Shown here in pieces: positions 8,720 through 16,257 of a DNA stretch of 64,000 nt. This DNA comes from Burkholderiales bacterium Ga0077543 (GTDB lineage Bacteria > Pseudomonadota > Gammaproteobacteria > Burkholderiales > Burkholderiaceae_C), in assembly GCA_001464055.1 (NCBI GenBank), contig LNET01000096.1, forward strand, positions 35,635-99,634. The letters run 5' to 3'. The notes below the pieces were generated by a model, which saw only the letters and a list, made by a program, of their open reading frames with translations, was not told where the DNA came from and made no database searches. Made by a program: the position numbers and the translations under genes. Position 1 is the stretch's first letter; each line of letters begins with the position of its first letter.

Positions 8720-10351
8720 TCAGGGGTTGCCAGGCATGTCCTGCCGCCACTTCCGACAATCGGCATGCTGGCGGTTTTCGGCGCGCCAGCAAAGCCGTTC
8801 CATGCAGGCGAAGTAACGCACGTGGGGCCGGGTGCTGCAGACTTCTTCCGGGCTCTTGGCGACGGCTGGTTCTTGAGGCTCTGGTGCCAGCGCCTGGACA
8901 GCAGATGCGGCGCTGGCCGCGAAACCGCCCCTGGGGCCAGCTGGGTTCGCCACGGCGTCGGCGCGGGCTCGCACGAGCGCAGCCGGTGCGGCCGGTGCGG
9001 CTTCTGCGGGCCGTGCCGGCCTGGCTGTTGCCGCAGCGTCAGGCTTGGGCAAGGCCGCTGCCGCGTCGGCAGCGGCCGGGGGCGTCGGCACGGTGCTCGT
9101 GACCGCTTGTGCTGCATTCAGGGCCGCTGGTTCGGGCGCAGGCTCGACAGCGGGCGGTGCTGCGGGTTCGGATGCGGGCTGGGGCGCCGGAGCCACCACC
9201 GCGGCGACCGGGTTCGCGGGCAGGTCTGGCGGCGCCGCGGCGGGGCCCAGCAGCGCAAAGGCGGCCGCCGCCATGGCCAGCAAGGCGGCACCCCCACCCC
9301 ATAACAGCGCTTTCGAGGAACGCGCCGGCGCGGCAGGCGTGGCGAGCAGGGTCGCCTTCAGCGGCGGTCTGGTCATCACCACCGTCTCGTCGGGGTCGGC
9401 AGCGGGGGTGGCCGTGGGCTTGAAGCCCGGGTGCGCTGGCGCGGCGCGGCGGCCTTGCAGCGCTTCCCTCAGCGCCGCCACGTTCTGCGGCCGGTCAGCG
9501 GGTTTCGGGGCCAGCATCCAGTCCACCAGGCTCAGGAATTCGACGCTGTAGCCCGGCGGCGCCTTCTGGACCAGGCTGGGTGCTTCGTCGTGCAGCGTGC
9601 GGGCCGTGGCCGGTGCCGGTGGCCGGCCCAGCAGCAGGAAGTGCAGGGTGGCGCCCAAGGCATAGAAGTCTGTCCACGGGCCCTGCTTGACCGAACCCGC
9701 CTCGCCGTACTGTTCGATCGGCGCGTAGGCCGGCTTGAGGATGGCCGTGAGCGTCTGGCTCTTGTCGCTGGCGACGCGGCGGGCCGCGCCGAAGTCCAGC
9801 AGCACGGCGCGGCCGTCGGGTTCGATCTGGATGTTGTCGGGCGCGATGTCGCGGTGGAAGACCTGGGCCCCGTGCAGGCGCTCCAGCGCGTCCAGCATCG
9901 ACGCCAGCAGGCCGCGCATCCAGGCCTCATCAGGGGCCTGGCTGGCGGCCTGGCGCATCTGCTTGAGCGTCTGGCCGCGCAGCACCGGCATGGCCATGTA
10001 GGCCGTGCCGTTGTCTTCCCAGAAGCGCAGCACCTTCAGCAGCGACGGGTGGTCGAAGCTGGCCAGCAGGCGGGCTTCGTTGACGAAGGACCGCAAACCG
10101 ATGTCGAAGGTCTCGGCGTCGGCCTGCGAACGCAGCGACACGTGCAGCGAAGCCGTGCGCCCGACCAGCGAGGAAGGCATGTATTCCTTGATCGCCACTT
10201 CGCGTTCGAGCGCATGGTCGAAGGCCAGGTAGACGATGCCGAAGCCGCCGATGCCCACGACACGGCGCACTTCGAATTCGGCCAGGCGCGTGCCCGGCGG
10301 CAAGGCGCTGGGGTTGCCCCCGCCTGGAGCGTCTGTGGCTGCGGTGGACAT
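8720..10351 (-). CDS. Membrane-anchored Hanks-type serine/threonine protein kinase
   Basis: 543 aa. The kinase domain (about 22-300) shows a Gly loop GIGGFG (33-38), VAIKEYMP with Lys 55, catalytic HRDIAPDN (166-173) and DFG (186-188). One transmembrane helix lies at about 347-369, then a long Ala/Pro-rich linker. A compact C-terminal tail holds four cysteines (pattern VC.. FAC.. LCW.. DCRKW). Extracytoplasmic location of the tail is inferred from the topology. No phosphatase partner lies beside it. Substrates are unknown. Confidence 0.9.
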   Translation of the reverse strand: MSTAATDAPGGGNPSALPPGTRLAEFEVRRVVGIGGFGIVYLAFDHALEREVAIKEYMPSSLVGRTASLHVSLRSQADAETFDIGLRSFVNEARLLASFDHPSLLKVLRFWEDNGTAYMAMPVLRGQTLKQMRQAASQAPDEAWMRGLLASMLDALERLHGAQVFHRDIAPDNIQIEPDGRAVLLDFGAARRVASDKSQTLTAILKPAYAPIEQYGEAGSVKQGPWTDFYALGATLHFLLLGRPPAPATARTLHDEAPSLVQKAPPGYSVEFLSLVDWMLAPKPADRPQNVAALREALQGRRAAPAHPGFKPTATPAADPDETVVMTRPPLKATLLATPAAPARSSKALLWGGGAALLAMAAAAFALLGPAAAPPDLPANPVAAVVAPAPQPASEPAAPPAVEPAPEPAALNAAQAVTSTVPTPPAAADAAAALPKPDAAATARPARPAEAAPAAPAALVRARADAVANPAGPRGGFAASAASAVQALAPEPQEPAVAKSPEEVCSTRPHVRYFACMERLCWRAENRQHADCRKWRQDMPGNP

Positions 10352-10475
10352 AGGACAACGAGCTTATCAGTGCCTTGCCGAAGACCCATCCCTTGGAGGA
10401 AGGAGCTTCGTGAACTAAGGTGCAGCACTGCGGTGTGGAGGCCGGTGCAGCTGGCAGCGCCGGCCAGCGCAGGGC

Positions 10476-11084
10476 TTACCGATGGGCCAGAAAGCGCAAC
10501 ATCAGGTTGTTCGCAGGCATGGCGCAGCGTTCGTCCAGCACCAGACCGGCCGCGCCAGCGGCGGCCTGCACCTGCTGCAGCGAACGCAGGCCCCAGCGGT
10601 CATCGCGCAGGCGCAGGTCGGTGTCGAACGCGGCATTGCTGGGCGCCAGGGTTTCGCCCGGCACCAGGAACGGGCCGTAGACCGCGAGCCACCCGCCAGG
10701 CTTCAGGCAACGCGCGGCGCCCTGCAGCAGGGCCGGCGTGGCATCCCAGGGCGAGATGTGCAGCAGGTTGGCCACGAAAACGGCGTCGAAGCAGGCCGCG
10801 GCCACGGGCCAGGGCGAGGCCTGCACGTCCAGCAGCAGGGGCGGGCGGATGTTGGCCAGGCCGGCGCCTCGGGCTGCCAGAACCGGCAGCGCTTCGCTGC
10901 GGGCCTCGCTGGGCTGCCAGTCCCAGCCGGGCTGCGCCGCGGCAAAGTGGCGGGCATGCTGCCCAGTGCCGCTGGCGATTTCCAGCACGCTGGCGTTCGC
11001 AGGCAGCCAAGTCTGCAACTGGGCCAGGATGGGCGCGGCATTGCGCTCGGCAGCGGGGCTGTAGGGCAGGTCGGCAGGGTTCAT
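10476..11084 (-). CDS. DUF938 SAM-dependent methyltransferase-like protein
   Basis: 202 aa, the full length of DUF938. The SAM-binding motif VLEIASGTGQHARHFA lies near residue 34, followed by a WQPSEA acidic loop and VANLLHISPWDATPALL, a hallmark of this family. Later come LKPGGWLAVYGPF and NNLMLRFLA at the C-terminus. The substrate is not known. It stands alone, downstream of nothing on its strand; the 11085-11229 stretch upstream holds no gene I can support. Confidence 0.9.
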   Translation of the reverse strand: MNPADLPYSPAAERNAAPILAQLQTWLPANASVLEIASGTGQHARHFAAAQPGWDWQPSEARSEALPVLAARGAGLANIRPPLLLDVQASPWPVAAACFDAVFVANLLHISPWDATPALLQGAARCLKPGGWLAVYGPFLVPGETLAPSNAAFDTDLRLRDDRWGLRSLQQVQAAAGAAGLVLDERCAMPANNLMLRFLAHR

Positions 11085-11229
11085 GAGCGGGTGGTTTACT
11101 GGGCGACGCGTGCGTGGAAACCGATTGTCGTCTGCCTGTCCCGGCCCGGCGGATTCTTGCCGACCACGCTCCTAGTGTGGTGCGCCGCTCTGTTCTGTAC
11201 TTATCCATCGACATGCGCTGTGGTCACAT

Positions 11230-11555
11230 GGTAGGCCGGATGACTGCTGTCGGGCGGCGACTTGAAGTTCTTTTCACGACCCCGTGCAGACGTAGAACCA
11301 TTAAATCCGGCCGACGCAAACCGGCCGTTCGATGGGCATCTACATGAACACCATCGGCGAAATCACCAGATCCGTCGTGCCGTCGTGCCAAGCTCTCTTC
11401 CGCTTCAGAACCACGTGACCCGCAGCGTTGCGATGCCGGCGTTCGTTGGCTTGCGCCGGGCGGGTGATGTGACGGCAGAGTTGCTGCAGCGCTTCGCAGT
11501 CGTCGGCGTCTCGAAATACTCCCGCGTTCGGGCGGAAACCATGCTTGACGGCGCA
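11230..11555 (-). mobile_element. Remnant 1 of an IS91-like transposase
   Basis: On the minus strand the translation ALQQLCRHITRPAQANER, then NAAGHVVLKRKRAWHDGTT and DLVISPMVFM, matches the central part of IS91-type (Y2, rolling-circle) transposases. In those I recall QALEQLCRYITRPALANER..NAAGQVVLKLK..WRDGTTHLVMSP. After a frame break at about 11340 the similarity continues as RRPDLMVLRLHGVV. No full-length frame and no element ends are visible, so it is a decayed relic. Confidence 0.72.
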
Positions 11556-11723
11556 CAGGAACACCGCACGCCTGTGGCTACGCTCGCAAGCGAACTCGAT
11601 CGAAGGCGGCACCAGCGAAGTGCAGCTGAATGTGGTCGCGAAGCAGGTATTGGGGTTGCACGGCTGAGCACCCCCCCATGCCGCTGTTTGGCAGACGGGA
11701 GCAGCTTGCACGCCGTCACTTCC

Positions 11724-11972
11724 TTGGCGCCCGGCGTAGAAGAACGCCTGCTCCGCCCCTACTTCACGACCAAGAATGACGGCAACGGCCTGGGCCTGCG
11801 GCTCAGCCAGGGCCTGGTGGAACGCTACGGCGGCGGCATCGGCACAGGCAACCGGACCGATCGCCAGAGCGGCGCGGTGTTCAGCGTGCGGCTGCTGACC
11901 GAGCCGCAAGCGCCAGAGGTGGTGAACACGCACGACGAGCGACCAGGGAACGTTGTGAACGCGTCACCGTGA
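11724..11972 (+). pseudogene. C-terminal stub of a sensor histidine kinase (HATPase part)
   Basis: The reading frame ends with a GHKL ATPase tail: VEERLLRPYFTTKNDGNGLG, then LRLSQGLVERYGG and GAVFSVRLL, equivalent to the F-box, G2 box and last strand. The dimerisation domain and N-box are absent upstream, where the frame is unrelated and overlaps transposase debris. This is a truncated remnant, not a working kinase. The rest of the stretch 11556-11723 shows nothing I can name. Confidence 0.6.
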
Positions 11973-12063
11973 CTTGGCGAGGGCATGGGGCGATATCAAC
12001 GCAGTTGGCGCGGTGAGAGTGGCCTCGGTCCCGACATGGGACCTGCCATGCACAAGGGCACGG

Positions 12064-12777
12064 TCAGGGACTGGCGGTCAAGCCCGCCAAAGAGAGCAGT
12101 TCGGTGGTCACCTGGGCGCCACCCCACCAGAGCAGCACCACCGAAGCAACCGCCACCAGCGTCACCAGATGTCCGGCCAGCAGCAGCAGACCATCACGCA
12201 AACGCAGTCCCCAGGCGATCAGGACAATGGCCAGCGCGGGCAAGACATTGTCAAAGCTGATGATGGGCACTGGCACCATCATGGACAGCCCGGCCGCGGA
12301 CAGCATGAAACCGTTGAACACCCGGACTGACGGCTGCGACAACGACAGCAGGCGGGGATGCCCCATCCGAGCGATGACACCCACGACGCGGCCGACCACT
12401 CGGATGAGCAGCGCCTGAACGCGGCCATGAAGCTCCCGCCGACCCAGCCAGGCGGGCAAGGGCAGCGTCCGACCCCAGCCCAGGCCACACGCGACCAGCA
12501 AACAGAATGCACCCACGGCAGTGGCCATGCCGGGCAGCGCCACGGGAAACAGCAGCGGCATGGCCAGCAACGACAACCACACCAGCCGCTGCCGGTGTTG
12601 GGTACCCACGGTGTCGGCGAAAGTGCCCCCCAAGGCAGCCAGGTGGCCCGCAGCCATCCGCTCGACAGCGGCGCGCCGTCGGTCTTGGGGCAACCCGGTG
12701 GGGCGCTGGGGTGGGGGGCTGGTGTTTGACACGGTGTTCTTCAAGCGGGCGTTGCCGGAGAGGATGAAATCAGGCAT
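12064..12777 (-). CDS. exoD: ExoD family membrane protein
   Basis: About 237 aa with several transmembrane helices. The LLAMPLLFPVALPGMATAVG block and the FDNVLPALAIVLIAWGLRL-RDG motif are typical of ExoD (exopolysaccharide synthesis, alkali-sensitivity family in rhizobia). Biochemical function is unknown. Start is uncertain: an in-frame ATG also exists at 12831, but that stretch overlaps the end of a transposase remnant, so 12777 is preferred. It is isolated between insertion-sequence relics, suggesting past transfer or rearrangement. Confidence 0.78.
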   Translation of the reverse strand: MPDFILSGNARLKNTVSNTSPPPQRPTGLPQDRRRAAVERMAAGHLAALGGTFADTVGTQHRQRLVWLSLLAMPLLFPVALPGMATAVGAFCLLVACGLGWGRTLPLPAWLGRRELHGRVQALLIRVVGRVVGVIARMGHPRLLSLSQPSVRVFNGFMLSAAGLSMMVPVPIISFDNVLPALAIVLIAWGLRLRDGLLLLAGHLVTLVAVASVVLLWWGGAQVTTELLSLAGLTASP

Positions 12778-12839
12778 CACTGTGATCGAACGGGCCGTTC
12801 TGATAAAGCCCCCTGCGGCGAACGCCGACATCGGAAAAA

Positions 12840-13090
12840 ACTGAAAGCGCCAACGCCGTCCGGCTGGAAGGTGCGTGAGGATCTTCCGATCACCGGCTGC
12901 TCCAAGGCAGCATTGGTGTGCACGCGTTCTTTGTCCAGTGTCGGGCGAGTGATGCAGCGGCGCAGTTGGTCCAGCGCCTGGCGGTCGTCAGCCGCGCAGC
13001 GCACCGCGGCGTACAGGCTGAAGCCGTCGATATCTGCGCACAAGTTCTGCCTGAACTCCGCCTCCCTGGGCAATACGCCTTGGGCGGTTC
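12840..13090 (-). mobile_element. Remnant 2 of an IS91-like transposase, internally deleted
   Basis: Minus-strand text LPREAEFRQNLCADIDGFSL, then RQALDQLRRCITRP and KERVHTNA, matches the central region of IS91-type transposases. It then jumps directly to the C-terminal motif ALEQPVI..KILTHL, the latter in a shifted frame as if one base were lost. It overlaps in content with remnant 1, so the two come from different insertions. No terminal sequences are recognised. Confidence 0.75.
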
Positions 13091-13132
13091 AGTTCATGAC
13101 TTTGCCGCCCTGCCCGGTCTATGACCGGGCAC

Positions 13133-13987
13133 TCATCGGCCTTCCTGTGTCACTGCCTGGTTTGCGGGTGAGAGCGCGCGCCAGGTGTCACGAAACACCG
13201 CCTGCTCCACCGTGGCGCGCTGCCCGACCGGGCAGGCCACCCGGATCACCAGCACCAGGTGTTCAGGGTCTGAGAAATCCCACGACACTTTGGTTTTCCC
13301 GGAAGGAAGCGCGATGAAACTCTCTTCAGATGCCTTGAGAAAGTGGTTCACGGCCTCCTCACTCCAGGCTGCGGTCGCGCGGTCGGCAGCGGCCAGAGCG
13401 GCAGCTTCGAGGCGGTCCAGGTCATGTGACAGACGTTCGGGGATGGGAATCTGGATGGCGTGCAGCGCATAGGCCCCGTTGGGGGAAGCATTGATCAGCG
13501 GGTGGGTGAGCAACAGCCCGTTCGGAAACTCGGCCACTTTGCCGGTGCGCTGGCCGGTCTCGTCAAGCTCTACCAGCGTGGTGGCGAACATGTCGATATC
13601 GACCACACGGCCGTGGATCTGGTTGAACTCGATCACGTCGCCAATCTTGTAGGGCTGCACCAGGGCCACATACAGGTAACCGTGAACGCACATGACAAGC
13701 TCTTTGCTGACGATCAGCAGGGCACCCGCCACCGCCGCGACCGACAGCGCAAAACCCGCGATCGTGGACGCCCAGACCGACAGGATGACCAGCAACGCCG
13801 CAAACCAGATGATGTTGCGCGCCCAGACCAGATGGAGGCGGCGCTTCTCCGCCGAAATCGCGCCCCTCGACAGATAACGCGCCCAGAGGTGCGACGCGAG
13901 CAAGGCCACGCTGATCAGCAAGGCCGTAACAATGACCTTTTCCCACTGACCGGGAATCAGGGCGGTCAGGCGTTCAAACAAGGACAT
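13133..13987 (-). CDS. MscS-type mechanosensitive channel family protein
   Basis: 284 aa with three predicted membrane helices (about 18-36, 55-75 and 78-105), the last being the pore-lining type with small residues. A beta domain follows with VQPYKIGDVIEFNQIHGRVV and ATTLVELDETGQ, and then NGLLLTHPLINAS, all typical for the MscS core. It protects against osmotic downshock in characterised relatives. It lies between IS91-like relics with no partner gene. Confidence 0.88.
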   Translation of the reverse strand: MSLFERLTALIPGQWEKVIVTALLISVALLASHLWARYLSRGAISAEKRRLHLVWARNIIWFAALLVILSVWASTIAGFALSVAAVAGALLIVSKELVMCVHGYLYVALVQPYKIGDVIEFNQIHGRVVDIDMFATTLVELDETGQRTGKVAEFPNGLLLTHPLINASPNGAYALHAIQIPIPERLSHDLDRLEAAALAAADRATAAWSEEAVNHFLKASEESFIALPSGKTKVSWDFSDPEHLVLVIRVACPVGQRATVEQAVFRDTWRALSPANQAVTQEGR

Positions 13988-14102
13988 CGGGCACCTTCAG
14001 TGCGGCAAAGCCATTCGGGGATGGCGAAAGTCGGAGGATAGGCAGTTCAAACGCCCCTTTGCGCCCTCCTTCCTTGGCGACCAGGGCAATAGGCCCGTCA
14101 GT

Positions 14103-14225
14103 CGAGGCTCTGATCGGTGTCTTTGTGGTTCGATATCGAACACGTGCTTGAGCAGCCGGGTCCAACTCAGCAGCACCGAGCGGTGATCCGTACTCGCGCA
14201 GCAGGGGATGCTCCATACCGGCCTG
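14103..14225 (-). mobile_element. Remnant 3 of an IS91-like transposase (C-terminal part)
   Basis: A minus-strand frame contains LLSWTRLLKHVFDIEPQR, which fits the W-x-RLLK-x-VFDID segment near the C-terminus of IS91-like transposases. The downstream zinc-binding NCG motif is gone. It is a short relic in the otherwise gene-free stretch 13988-14295. Confidence 0.55.
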
Positions 14226-14295
14226 TCGCCACCGTCGGCGGCCTGAATCGGGTGCCCCACAGCCGCCGTCGGGAAGCCCTGGCCGCGGCGTGCGG

Positions 14296-14757
14296 TCAGC
14301 CTGCTGGCCGGACATCGCCAGACGCGGGATCGCCAGGCTGCATCGCCCAGGGCCCGCGCGCTCGGTGCTGCCACCAGGCGAACGCCCGGCGCGCGACGAG
14401 CCACGCCGCAAGAAGCGAGGCAACGCCCAGCAGCAGTCCTCCCGCCCACACAAGGAAAAGCGCGATGCCCAGCAGCGTCAACGCCGAACCCAGCCAGGCA
14501 CCAGGGCCACCGCCGAGGCCCTGCAGCCAGTCGAAGCCATCACGGAGCGCGTCGATCTCGTGTGGCTCCAGCCAGTGGCGCACCCAGGGACGCTCCGTCC
14601 ATGCCATCACCGCCTGCAGGCTGACCGCGGTCGGCTGGGCCTCCAGCGCCGCCGCGCCGGCCTGCAGCAGCCACCACGCGCCTGCGGCCGTCAGCGTCCA
14701 CAGGCTGGCCAGCACCCCGATGCCGGCCACCGCCGCCATGCGCACGGCGCGCTTCAT
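14296..14757 (-). CDS. Hypothetical membrane protein, co-transcribed with a PepSY protein
   Basis: 153 aa, not recognised. It has a hydrophobic N-terminal helix (VAGIGVLASLWTLTAAGAWW) and two close hydrophobic segments at about 92-122, with a Trp-rich amphipathic region between. The ATG overlaps the stop of the upstream PepSY gene, so the pair forms an operon divergent from the two-component system. A role in the same envelope response is inference from position only. Confidence 0.7.
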   Translation of the reverse strand: MKRAVRMAAVAGIGVLASLWTLTAAGAWWLLQAGAAALEAQPTAVSLQAVMAWTERPWVRHWLEPHEIDALRDGFDWLQGLGGGPGAWLGSALTLLGIALFLVWAGGLLLGVASLLAAWLVARRAFAWWQHRARGPWAMQPGDPASGDVRPAG

Positions 14758-15041
14758 CGCTGGGTCTCCTCGCGCAGGACCTCGCCGGTGCGGGCGTCCA
14801 CGTAGAGTTCAACCCAGCGGTTCTGAGTGTTGCGGGCCTTGATCTCGTAGAGCTTGTCGCTCTTGCGCTCGACCTCTCGCACATCGCTGTAGCCTTGAGC
14901 CACGACGCGGTCGACAACCTGCTGGAAGTTCATGGCTGCGGGCGCCGGGGCCGGTGTCTGGGCGAAGGCAGCTGCGGTGGCGGTGGCCAGCACCAGGGCG
15001 GCCAGGGCTGGAGCCAGCCGTGAGGTCATGGATCGAAACAT
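14754..15041 (-). CDS. Exported PepSY domain protein
   Basis: 95 aa. A signal peptide is evident, ending at AAAFAQ. One PepSY domain follows: NFQQVVDRVVAQGYSDVREVE, then KLYEIKARN and VELYVDARTGEVL. The start is fixed by AAGGAACC just before the ATG. Small PepSY proteins sit in the periplasm and are often controlled by the neighbouring two-component system, as the shared divergent promoter here suggests. Confidence 0.88.
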   Translation of the reverse strand: MFRSMTSRLAPALAALVLATATAAAFAQTPAPAPAAMNFQQVVDRVVAQGYSDVREVERKSDKLYEIKARNTQNRWVELYVDARTGEVLREETQR

Positions 15042-15091
15042 GGTGGTTCCTTGAAGTGAGTTGCGAACGGAATGGATGTTGCTCAACCCCG

Positions 15092-15142
15092 CATGAACGA
15101 TCCATGAACGGCGCCCCAGGTCTTGTTCACGATCTGTTCATG
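15092..15142. promoter_or_regulatory. Symmetric direct-repeat operator between divergent PepSY genes
   Basis: Two CATGAAC boxes spaced 11 bp apart (15092 and 15103) are mirrored by GTTCAC and GTTCATG on the other arm (15125-15142), also spaced 11 bp. The result is an inverted repeat of a direct repeat. Tandem half-sites with a period of about one helical turn are the usual target of OmpR/PhoB-type regulators, and one is encoded 450 bp downstream. Control of both flanking genes is inferred. Confidence 0.65.
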
Positions 15143-15166
15143 CGGCAGCGGGCATGCTGCGTGGTG

Positions 15167-15595
15167 ATGCCTAAGCCGAATCGAAGCCTTGTCGCGCCCG
15201 GGATCGGCTTGCGTCGCCGCAGGGCGGCCGGCCTGCTGGCCGCCTGCTGTGTCGGCCTCGGTCTGGCGTGGCCCTTGGCACAAGCCGGGGGCGACGATGG
15301 TCAACGTGCGCGTGCCGCCCGTGAGCAAGGCCGGATCGTGCCGCTGGAGCAGCTCATCGCACAGGTGAGCCAGATCGTCCCCGGGCGGCTCTTGCAGGCC
15401 GAGCTCGATGATGACGATGGCCTGCTGGTCTACGAGCTGCGTTGGCAACTGGCCGACGGCCGCCGGCTGGAGATTGAGCTCGATGCGCGGGACGGCCGCT
15501 GGCTCAAGCTGAAGGGCCCCCGTCTGGAAACCGTGTTCAGGCCCGCCCCGCGCGACGCGGCATCCGGCACCGCCAAACAGGGAACCCAACGATGA
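15167..15595 (+). CDS. PepSY domain protein, first gene of the two-component operon
   Basis: 142 aa with an Arg-rich N-terminus and hydrophobic signal (AAGLLAACCVGLGLAWPLAQA). A PepSY unit follows: IVPLEQLIAQVSQIVPGRLL, then YELRWQLADGRRLEIELDAR. The ATG at 15167 gives a normal signal peptide; an earlier GTG/ATG is possible. The stop overlaps the response-regulator start (ATGA), so the protein is translated with the regulator and probably reports to or tunes the kinase. Confidence 0.82.
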   Translation: MPKPNRSLVAPGIGLRRRRAAGLLAACCVGLGLAWPLAQAGGDDGQRARAAREQGRIVPLEQLIAQVSQIVPGRLLQAELDDDDGLLVYELRWQLADGRRLEIELDARDGRWLKLKGPRLETVFRPAPRDAASGTAKQGTQR

Positions 15596-16257
15596 GGGTG
15601 CTGGTGGTCGAGGACGAGCGCCAGCTCGCTCTGCAACTGCAGGCTGCGCTGCAGGCCGCAGGCTTTGCGGTCGACCTGGCCGACAACGGCGTCGACGCCG
15701 AACACCTGGGCTCGGTCGAGACCTATGCGGCCGTCGTGCTGGACATCGGGCTGCCCCGGCGTGACGGCCTCACGGTGCTGGCGGCCTGGCGCCGCGCAGG
15801 AATGGACCGGCCCGTGCTGCTGCTGACAGCCCGGGCCAGCTGGCAGGAGAAGGTGCGCGGCATCGACGCGGGTGCCGACGACTACCTCGCCAAGCCCTTC
15901 CAGATGGAGGAACTGGTGTCGCGCCTGCGCGCCCTGATCCGTCGCAGCGCCGGCCTGGCCAGCCCGGTGCTGTTGCACGGTGCCGTCGTGCTGGACACCC
16001 GTGCCTGCACGCTGGCCGTCGACGGCCGTCCCGTGCCACTGACGGGCCACGAGTACCGAGTGCTGGCCTACCTGATGCACCACCGGGGCCGGACCGTCGA
16101 GCGGGCGGAACTGGCCGAGCACGTATACAGCCAGGACGCCGACCGCGACAGCAACACGCTCGACGTGTTCGTGGCACGGCTGCGGCGCAAGTTGCCGCCG
16201 GACTGCATCGTCACTGTGCGGGGCCTGGGCTGGCGCATCGACGGGACCGCGGCTTGA
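15592..16257 (+). CDS. OmpR/PhoB-family response regulator
   Basis: 221 aa. The receiver has acidic VVEDE, phosphoacceptor Asp 51 in VVLDIGLP, Thr in LLLTARAS and Lys in YLAKPF. The C-terminal winged helix contains LTGHEYRVLAYLMHHRGR and DSNTLDVFVARLRRKL, of the QseB/PmrA type. It follows the PepSY gene with an ATGA overlap, and its own stop overlaps the kinase start. The likely target is the direct-repeat palindrome at 15092-15142. Confidence 0.93.
   Translation: MRVLVVEDERQLALQLQAALQAAGFAVDLADNGVDAEHLGSVETYAAVVLDIGLPRRDGLTVLAAWRRAGMDRPVLLLTARASWQEKVRGIDAGADDYLAKPFQMEELVSRLRALIRRSAGLASPVLLHGAVVLDTRACTLAVDGRPVPLTGHEYRVLAYLMHHRGRTVERAELAEHVYSQDADRDSNTLDVFVARLRRKLPPDCIVTVRGLGWRIDGTAA

Noticed and set aside
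11340..11933. 197-codon minus-strand frame as an intact gene
   Set aside because: Only its C-terminal third resembles a transposase; the rest is antisense to the kinase stub, so it is treated as a remnant.
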